This document shows positions 56,431 to 64,000 of a stretch of DNA of 64,000 nt, piece by piece. Below the pieces are notes generated by a model. The model searched no databases, was not told the DNA's origin, and was given only the letters and a program-made list of their open reading frames with translations. The stretch lies in the NCBI GenBank assembly GCA_030280995.1, contig JASXTE010000017.1:4298501-4362500 (forward strand), read 5' to 3'. The position numbers and the translations under genes are program-made. Position 1 is the first letter of the stretch. The number at the start of each line of letters is the position of its first letter. The DNA comes from Hemileia vastatrix. Lineage: Eukaryota > Basidiomycota > Pucciniomycetes > Pucciniales > Zaghouaniaceae.

Positions 56431-57470
56431 CTAGATAAATGCAACATTGTTTCTAGTTAGTTTGGTAAGAGGCAAGGCTATTACCTGATAATTTTTAATA
56501 TATTGTCTATAATACCCACACACACCCAAAAAACTTTGGATTTCTCTTACAGAAGTTGGTGCCTTCACATTTTTAATTGCAGCAAATTTGTTGTGGTCTA
56601 CACAAATTTGTAGGCCTGAAACAACATGGCCAAGGACTTTTAAAGATTGAAAGCCAAATTTACACATTTTCAAGGACAAGGTCATATTGATTTCATCCAT
56701 TTTTTGAAAAATTCTATTTAAGTGACTCATATGTTCATCAAAAGTTTTAGAAAAAAATATGATTTCATCAATATACACCATGAGCCATCCTTCAATTATT
56801 TCCTGATGGAAAGTGTTATCCATGACTTTTTGGAAAACTTAGCAGGCATTTTTTGGGCCAAATGGCATTCTAACATACTTATAAATTCCCATATGTATAG
56901 CAATAAGTAAATTTTTTTGAGAATTTATCTCAACTGGAACTTGATGATACCCTTTATTACCATCCAGACAACTAATAAATTTTGCACCTTGCGAGGTAGC
57001 ATGTATTGAATTAATTCTGGGTAAAGGATAGATATCATCAACAGTATAAGTGTTTAATGCTCTGTAATCTCCACATAATCTAGCCTTATCCTTCTCATAA
57101 GAAATCAAGAATAGAGAGATGACACAATATTTGGGGGTGACATCCACTTCCTCAATGATATTCATTTTTAAGAATGTTGCAATATTATCTTCAATAGGGG
57201 GTATCAATGTTAGAAATATGCCATTTCAAAATACCTCTTTTTTCTACCAAATTAGTAATTACTATTTCCTCATATATGTCATATCTATCCCCCAAAACAG
57301 CTTTATAAGTATTATTAAACTCAAGTTTGTTACTTTATTTTTGTGCTTCAAAAAATTTTTTAAATATTTTCAGTTATTTAACATTGATACCCCTTAATAT
57401 CCTTTCTTTTTGTTGGCGAAGCAGGATATGGTTTTTTCTAAAGACTAGGAGGAATATCACTTAAGTTACA
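56431..57470 (-). pseudogene. reverse transcriptase of A4 (MITE insertion)
   Basis: RT has RLCGDYRALNTYTVDD, CLDGNKGYHQVPVE and MVYIDEIIFF, where the active-site YIDD is changed to YIDE, so it would be inactive. A TAG-AAG pair at 56433-56428 is identical to that of A1 at 10087-10092. A MITE of about 200 bp interrupts the KRKDIEDNIAT segment at 57196-57394. Confidence 0.8.
57196..57394. mobile_element. MITE of about 199 bp in the A4 RT
   Basis: Ends: AGGGGGTATCAATGTTA at left and TAACATTGATACCCCT at right. The flanks are AAT on the left (57193-57195) and TAAT on the right, so the 3-bp duplication AAT fits with one extra base. Compared with A1, the surrounding codons continue when it is removed. 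The first bases match the Harbinger element at 3777 (AGGGGGTGTCAG) except for two G-to-A changes. Confidence 0.85.
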
Positions 57471-60165
57471 GGATAAGGTAAATTTCATTTCTTCCTGAAC
57501 ACTTCCTTAGACATGAGAACCATGAGCAAAAGCCATAGGGAAAGAGGTAATTGAGGCAATTGTAGAATCCTTCTGTTCACTAGTTAACTGATCACCAAAA
57601 GAAGTAGTATTTAATTAATTTAATACATTATCCATTTCAATTGTTGGTCTGCCTTTACACTGGATCCATGAGTTACAAGACTTTAACAGCTGCCCAGAAG
57701 GTTTTCTAGGGGAGGAAATTTTGAATTTTCTTTTGCCATTCGATCCCAAGGTGAATCAATTATTAGCTGGGTCCAATTTCACACCAAACATGGTCAATAT
57801 ATCATTACCCATAATAAACTAATTGCTTAAATTATTATTTTTCATGGCAACAAATTCACAAATAGCTCTGAAAAAACCACCATTATATTTGAAGAATACA
57901 GAGGTTTTGTATTTGCCAATAGGACACAAGGTAGAACCATACCCTCTCCATTTTTCAGAAGTTATAGGTAATAATTTACTCAAATAATCCTTATCTACTG
58001 AAGATAAAGCTCTTTCAGACACTACACTTCCTCCAGCACCAGAGTCAAGAACTACATCAACATTTTTACCATTAATGATAACAGGTGCTTTCAAAGGGGA
58101 TATGACTATAGAACGTTTAGTAATATATTTAATGATTTCAGAATTTTCCACTGAAGATAAATCCAATACACATTTTTCAGATTTATTATCTAAATATTTG
58201 ACATCCTGTTCCAAAATTAAAACATCTTTAACAGATTCATTGTCATAGGAGATATTACTTTCACAGTCACTAGAAGAATTATTAATTTCAATTTCAGCAT
58301 CATCAGTGTCTTCATTTTGTTCAACAAGATGAATTTTCTTGTCACAAATATGACCCTTTTGCCATGATTTATTACATTTATAACAAGTATTTGTTGCATA
58401 TTTTTTAGGTGCAACTGGGGCAGAGGGTTTATCAGATTTTTCTGGGGGCTTTGTAGAGGGTTTATTTTGATCATGATAAGATTTTCCAAGGTAATTCTTT
58501 GGTTCATATGTATGGTCGAGCAGTACCTCATTACAGATATTAATGAAAGAATAATGTTCTTTTGCATTCTCAGTTCTAGCTACAATTAAATCTCTAAGAG
58601 AATTCGGAAATTTATACAAGATTTTATCTCTCCAAATATCATAATCCATCTTTGGGTCAATTGCTCTCTGGATTTTTGTTAATTTCATAAGAAAAATAAT
58701 GGGTTTTCCAACAGAGGAGGATACATATCTAGTATTCTCATACAGTCTTTGTTGAGCCAACCTGAATTTTGAACCACCAAATTGATTCTTAATCAAGGAT
58801 TTCCAATCATTCCATGTATAGTGGTTGTTATCTAACAAAACAGATTCATATCACTTCAAGGCTACATTGGAAAGTAAAGAAATTAGCTTAGAAACAATTT
58901 CATCATCATGTAGTTTATTTGAACTCTTTAAATTATCAATTCTTTCAATAAAGTGTTGCCAATCAGATGAAGAATCACCATCAAAGGTAGGATATTGGTC
59001 CAACTTAGGCCAATTTTTCTGGCTACTGGGATGGTCCATCCTATGGTTTTAATTGTTCAAGGTTATCAATTCTTGAAGTCTTGAAAGGTGTTCAGATATT
59101 TCATTATTTACAGAGGTAGATGGCTCATTGTGAGCATTTAAATTAATTCTGTTTGATGTAACAAATTTTTCAGAATAAATTTCAGCTGGCAAAATTGGTA
59201 CATTACAAGGGAGAGAAGAACCACTCTTTTCAGGCTGTTTATTTTTATAATTAACAGCAGGTTGAGAAATATTCTTTAACTCATGATAATGAGTATTCTG
59301 GACAGCCTGTAATGCAGAAAATAGTTTCTCAAGATCAGAAATTTTTTTCTCAAATCGGGAATATAAGATAGTTGATCATTAATCCTAGAAATAGATAGAA
59401 CATTTCTGTCCTCATTTATAGAGAATTTATTACTCAAATTCTGACAATCAATTTTCTATTTTCTTAATTCACTATGCAGAAGCATATTGTCATTCTTTAA
59501 AGAAGTATTTTCATCTTTTAGATCATCAATAATTTTTCATAGATGACTATATTTATCTGAAAGTGATTTGTGATCAGATTTAATATACTTTTTTTGAGCA
59601 AGGACATTATTTAATGTGTCTTTCAATTTGAAATAAGCAGTGTCTTGAACAGAAGAACTTAATGTGAAATGTAAATGCAAGTTATTTAATCTATCACTCT
59701 CATGTATTAACACATCTCTCAAATGTTTTTCTTTCACAACATTAAAATCAAGTGTATCTTTCAATATTTCTTCAGGAGTTTTCTCAATTAAAGTATAGAC
59801 TTCAGGGGAAACAGAATCATTCTTTATTGCAAGAGAAGGATTAATTATAGAAGTATAAGTCAAATGTAAAGGTTCATCAAATGATAATTTGCTAATTACA
59901 TCATTGGGGCTACTCATTAAAGGAAGTTGTCTTTTCAAGGGTTTAACTGTTCTTTCACCAGGATCCACAATATTACCTGAAGAAGATTTGTTATTTTACA
60001 TACCAACATGTTTATCAAACAAATTACTTACCATGGCAAGGAAGGAAACTTCCCCTGTGCCTTCTTTCTTCTGCCTCCCTGATAAGGATGGGGCTGAGGA
60101 GATGGATGGTAGGTTGGTGTCCTGGTGTCACCGGACGACCTATGCACAAGGTCAAGGATGTTCCT
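57471..60165 (-). pseudogene. gag and protease of A4 (broken)
   Basis: The frame 58838-57819 reads the capsid end (NNHYTWNDWKSLIKNQFGGS, MDYDIWRDKILYKFPN), the knuckle CYKCNKSWQKGHIC and the protease VVLDSGAGGSVVSERAL (about 58060-58010), the most complete protease of the family here. TGA at 58853-58851 breaks capsid at the same codon as TGA 3650-3652 in A1. Upstream are the PTFDGDSSSDWQHF block (59000-58960) and the coiled-coil gag segment 59968-59537. The tail of the first gag frame (TPTYHPSPQPHPYQGGRRKK to FPSLPW) ends at the conserved CCATGGTAAG near 60030. Homology fades at about 60165. Confidence 0.75.
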
Positions 60166-60684
60166 GTAAGTGAGATGAGGAGTTTAGAGACTTCTTCGAA
60201 GTACAGAGGAATGACTTGAGGAAGTGATTCAAAGATGATTCAAAGGAAGAACTACTGCTTTGAGTTATGTTCGAGAAGGATTCTAATATAATTGAAAGGT
60301 AATATTAAAATTCTTAAGATCTCACAAAGGTTTGGAACTCAAAAATCAAAGATTTAGGATATAGAAATGATTATTGAGAAAATAAAGAAAGATACAATAA
60401 TAATGATTTAACTTTAAAAGATTTACCACTATTATCTATAAATATGTTTTATAATTTAATTCTAAGGAATATCGAACAAAAAACCCAACCCCTTTTATAT
60501 CCTTTACTCCTCCTCGCATTGACCTCATACCCATCCACTATTCCGCACACCACAGACCATAAAAAATACATCCATTACACCTGGACCCTCCTCACTAACA
60601 TCTGTTAACCCTTTAATCCTCCACTACCATTCTGTCCATGCTCACTACCCCTTAATAACCCACAGACATTTCATAAACCTTTTA
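60166..60684 (-). other. non-coding segment with a minus-strand TATA box
   Basis: It lies upstream of A4 gag but does not resemble the A LTRs. On minus, GGATATAAAAGGGGTTGGG at about 60484-60503 is a good TATA box. The right part is pyrimidine-rich on plus with CCATCCACTATTCC and similar short repeats. It could be an unrelated LTR fragment or a replaced leader of A4. Confidence 0.45.
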
Positions 60685-60907
60685 ATGTACTATTATATTA
60701 ACTATTGCGCTGTGCGTTGCTTATTGAGAAAAAGACTAAGACACACTATTGAGAGATTGACTAATTTAGATTTAGAGTTTAGACTAGCGCGGTTGAATAG
60801 CGAGTACACAAAGGAAAGTCGCAGTTGCTATGGAGAATTTCTTTCTGCGCTTCGAGTATGGACTTGAGCCTCTTATTATTGATTTAATGAGCTACTTTTG
60901 CCTCGAG

Positions 60908-60944
60908 TGTCACGTGGCGCGTGACAGATTCCCGGGTATAAGAA
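60908..60944 (+). promoter_or_regulatory. palindrome and TATA box before the zinc-cluster gene
   Basis: TGTCACG-TGGCG-CGTGACA is a perfect 7-bp inverted repeat, and it includes CACGTG. It is followed within 10 bp by CGGGTATAAGAACGCG. The start codon lies about 95 bp downstream. Confidence 0.6.
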
Positions 60945-61034
60945 CGCGAGCTCCGTTGAGCGTAAGACATACTTCCCACACTAATTTCCCTTCTTTTGTT
61001 ATTCAATTATTATTATTATTATTTTTAACTCACT

Positions 61035-62001
61035 ATGACGGATTTCCCCACACCAACTCCCACGCCTCCACACCCTAAAGCAGATGGGGGTATCGTTACA
61101 CGACAGTTTTCCAAGACTTGCACGGCCTGCGAGTCAATGGAATATTTTTGCGTGGAAAGCACGGCAACACGAGGGCCTCGCCAGAAGTGCAAATTTTGTC
61201 GATGAAGAAGGGTGGCGTGTGACGCCTTGTCGAAGAATGCCAATATCGAGAGTCGGTTCACTAAGACAAAATATTGGGTAATACCTAACACAAAAGAAGT
61301 AGTCAAAGACATTTGGGACGATCAATTGGTTGGGGAGAGTGAGGAGGAGGTTGAGGATGATGTGGCAACCTGGGTGACTCAAGCTGCGAGTAGTAGAAGA
61401 GGAAGTTGACAAGTTGGTTGAGGAGGAAGAGGAGATTCTCATCTCGAGGAGGACCCCAAAAAAATGATGGGTGGTCATCGAAGATGACAAAGAGGAGAGA
61501 GATGTGGCAGTGGAGTTCACTCCAAAATTATTTTTGGAGGCTGACCCTATTTTTGAAGTAAGTTTATTCCCTTATATTTTAGAAATTTAGGTACTGATGG
61601 TCTTGTTTTAGAATTCAGACATCATCATCAAAGTCCCTACGGCAGAAGCTTCAAATGGGGAAGAAACCCTTGTGGAACATACTTCTGTGGAAGTGGCAGT
61701 GTCGGTCGAAGATAGATTACCGGCGGTTACCTCGAGGGAGGAAGACAAAGAAACCCTCGATCAGGTATGGTCTAAGAAGCCTCGTCAGGTTCTACGAGCA
61801 AAATTTATTGAAGACTTGAGCGGCAAAATCAATAAGATTGTCGATGGCTCTTCCTTTGACGTAGCCGAGGATCTACTGGAAATTGGAGAAGTGATTCCGG
61901 TAGGAGAGGGGGAAGTCTTTGAGAAATGTAGGAAGGAAATAAGGGAAATTTTGGAGAAGATGAAAGGATTGGTTCGGGAGAAAATAAAAGAGAGAATTTA
62001 A
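61035..62001 (+). pseudogene. third Zn2Cys6-like gene, broken
   Basis: ATG 61035 (MTDFPTPTPTPPHPKADGG). CTACESMEYFC, 12 residues, then CKFCR-stop-RRVACD gives CX2CX6C-X12-CX2CX6C, the same spacing as in the B1 gene at 34685. TGA 61203-61205 stands in the second half at an Arg-like codon (CGA to TGA would be a single transition). The frame continues WVIPNTKEVVKDIWDDQLVG and an acidic stretch. It shifts near 61385 and has another TGA near 61464. A clear intron, GTAAGT at 61560 to TTTTAG at 61611, leads to exon 2, which is open to TAA at 62001 with a charged helical C-terminus (KFIEDLSGKINKIV, CRKEIREILEKMKGLV). Codon and base use are richer in CG than in its neighbours. It is probably a remnant of a different element. 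Confidence 0.65.
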
Positions 62002-62452
62002 AATGAGAAAAGAAAAGTAAAACAATTTGTATTTAGTTATTTTATTTTGTTGTTTTATTTAGAATTTTATTTTATTATTTTTTTTAAATAGAATTTGTTT
62101 TAAAATTTTGAAAAAAGAAGTTTAAATGAGAAAAAAAAAGAATATTTGATTGAAGGAGTTTTAATTTTAAATTTCGAAAAGAAAAGAATTAAGTAAGAAG
62201 AAAGAAAGAAGAAAAAAAATAATTGATAGAAATAATTTTAGTTGTAAATAAAATTTAATGGAAAGAAACAATTTGTTATTTATGAAAGTTTGTTAGATTT
62301 GAGGATTTTTGTTTATTTGAAAAAGAAAAGAAAGAAAAGAAGAGAAGAAATAAAAAATTAAAAAGAATTTTGAAAGAAAAAGTAATTTATTTGAAGAATT
62401 TAAAAGAGAGATTTAGAGGTTGAATTGAAGTTCGAGAAGATGGTCGTTGTTT
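62002..62452. other. purine-rich low-complexity DNA
   Basis: A long G/A-rich run on plus (AAAGAAAAG, GAAGAAAGAAAGAAG) without a frame. The chromovirus A5 starts abruptly at its end. Confidence 0.6.
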
Positions 62453-64000
62453 AATATACTGATGCCAGTTTTATTGGTCTTGGTGCTGCCCTCCATCAAA
62501 AACAAGTGATAAATTATAAAGTATCAGAAGTAGTAATTTGTTATATTTTAAGAACCTTGAGAAATAGTGAGTTGAAATATGGTGCTACTCAATTGGAATG
62601 TTTAGCTGTAGTGTGGGCTCTAGAAAAGCTACATTATTACCTAGATGAACAGAAATTTGAACTTGTCACTGACTGCAGTGCAGTTAAATCCCTTTTAAAC
62701 TTGAAAACACCTAACAGACATATGTTCAGATGGCAGTTAGCTGTTCAAGAGTACAGAGGGAGAATGTCAATTATTCATAGGGCTGGTATTGTTCACTCAA
62801 ATGTGGACATGTTATCAAGGTTACCTTTACAAAATGATGACTCTAAGCCTGCTCATGTTCCTGAGGATGAAATTATTCATATTCATGGAATATATGTGGT
62901 TGATATGGAGGAAGAGCTATTGCAGCTTATTCTGGATTCATATGATAAGGACACTGACTTAAAAAAGTTATGCACCATATTAAATGATCCAAAGAATGCT
63001 TCAATACAAGCATTAATTAAAACCCTTCCACCAAAGTACCAAAAAGCTTTGGAAAAAGGAAACTTTTCTATAGATGAAGGTTATCTATATTATAGAAGAA
63101 AGTTGAGTAATTTTATTGTTATTCCTCCTTCTATGAGAGAAATAATCTTGAAAATTTGTCATGATGACATATTAGCTGGACATTTTGATCTTGAAAAAAC
63201 AATGATCAGAATTAAGAACACTGCTTGGTGGGTTAATATGTCTGAAGACACAAAATTATATGTTGAATCTTGTGATTCTTGCCAAAAATCAAAAAGATTG
63301 ACTGGTAAAAGAGCAGGATTTATGCAACATATTGAACCTCCTGATGCACCATGGCAGATAATAAACATGGATTTTGTAACAGGATTACGTATTGCTGGAA
63401 AAGACAGTTATAACTCTTGTTGGGTTATTGTGGACAGATTCACAAAAATGTGTAAATTTATCCCTACTCACAAGGATGTTTCCACTAAAGAATTAGCTTT
63501 CTTAAGGTGGTCTCATATGTTTGAAAATTCTATTTTTTCTAAAGCCATAATCTCTGACAGAGACCCTAAATTTACTTCTGAATATTGGATGTCTCTGATG
63601 GATGTTTGTGGTTGTGATCTGAAACTTTCTACTGCCCATCATCCTCAGACTTATGGTTTGGCTAAAAGAATGATTCAGAATTTACAGGACATGATAAGAA
63701 GGTATTGTGCCTTTGGCCTAGAGTATAAATACAATGACAAATTCACTCATGATTGGTTTACCTTACTTCCTGGGTTGGAATTTTCTTATAATAGCACAGT
63801 TAATTCTGTTACTCAAAGAAAGCCTTTTGAGCTCGGGCTTGGATATGTTCCAAATACTCCTGTTCAAATTCTCAATAATAAAATACCTAAATTAGATTTA
63901 CATCCTGGTGTAAAATCTTTTCTTTAAATGCGAAAACTTTGCAGAAGTCATGCTCAAAAATGTATTGAAAAATCCTTTTAATATGAGAAGAAGAGATGGG
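62453..64000 (+). mobile_element. Ty3/gypsy chromovirus A5, pol only, truncated at both ends
   Basis: Homology starts inside RNase H at about 62455 (YTDASFIGLGAALHQKQV), right after purine-rich DNA, with no LTR, gag or RT. The window ends inside integrase. Confidence 0.85.
62506..63927 (+). pseudogene. RNase H and integrase of A5 (partial)
   Basis: The frame is open for 473 codons. RNase H: RTLRNSELKYGATQLECLAV and LVTDCSAVKSLLNLKTPNRH. Integrase: HDDILAGHFDLEKTMIRIKN, CDSCQKSK, NMDFVTGLRIAGK, TKMCKFIPTHKD, SDRDPKFTSEYW and HHPQTYGLAKRM. In the last block the usual DGLAER is YGLAKR, so the catalytic Glu is lost. A TAA at 63925-63927 replaces Gln (LQMR-type sequence) and homology continues to the window end. 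It has fewest breaks per length among the A copies, which suggests a younger or recently active branch. Confidence 0.78.

Larger units (their letters stand above)
53035..60165 (-). mobile_element. Ty3/gypsy chromovirus A4, minus strand, 5' end incomplete
   Basis: The order on minus is gag, protease, RT, RNase H, integrase, chromodomain, 3' LTR. The LTR ends at 54301 (TGTCAG on minus) and 53035. Gag homology stops near 60165 and no 5' LTR of the family is seen. The element shares two nonsense codons with A1 and holds a small MITE in RT. Confidence 0.85.

Overview
The window reads as a transposon graveyard from a eukaryotic, probably fungal, nuclear genome. It is strongly AT-rich, has short GT-AG introns of about 50-75 nt, and contains no rRNA or tRNA gene and no bacterial-type gene that I can recognise. 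The mixture of Ty3/gypsy elements, a PIF/Harbinger element with a SANT-like partner gene and a Tet/JBP-like 2OG-Fe(II) oxygenase remnant resembles repeat-rich basidiomycetes such as rust fungi. That placement is inference from family resemblance, not proof.

Layout, left to right. 1-1275 is a decayed copy of an accessory gene of element family B. 1276-22389 is a Ty3/gypsy chromovirus (A1) lacking its 5' LTR. A PIF/Harbinger element (3777-7994, TSD AAT) sits in its gag, and a second chromovirus of the same family (A2, 11542-20503, TSD CTGTT) sits in its integrase. 22390-32819 is about 10 kb of AT-rich DNA holding a broken Tet/JBP-like gene on the minus strand (about 23440-24619) and a dense run of about 13 short hairpins (26196-26984). 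32820-52002 is a third, diverged chromovirus (A3), 5' truncated and split by a 13.9 kb minus-strand Ty3/gypsy element of a different, chromodomain-less lineage (B1, 33544-47398; 1093-bp LTRs that differ at only a few positions). B1 carries an 831-bp Harbinger-like MITE (43674-44504), repeat-rich untranslated DNA and two antisense genes with fungal Zn2Cys6-like clusters. 52003-53034 holds a fossil SANT-like exon and unassigned DNA. 53035-60165 is a minus-strand chromovirus (A4) with a roughly 200-bp MITE in its RT. 60166-62452 holds a compositionally distinct segment with a TATA box and a third Zn2Cys6-like gene, broken. 62453-64000 is the pol gene of another plus-strand chromovirus (A5), cut by the window edge.

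How the parts work together. The A elements encode a coiled-coil gag with a CCHC-like knuckle, an aspartic protease, RT, RNase H and an integrase with a C-terminal chromodomain. None is intact: A1, A2, A3 and A4 all carry stops, frameshifts or deletions, and A2 has lost its protease. A1 and A4 share identical nonsense codons, so defective copies seem to have multiplied in trans. B1 encodes gag, protease, RT, RNase H and integrase on one strand and zinc-cluster proteins on the other. The most unusual material is the antisense zinc-cluster genes of family B, the hairpin array at 26.2-27.0 kb, and the palindrome-bearing 123-bp repeats shared between two unrelated DNA transposons.
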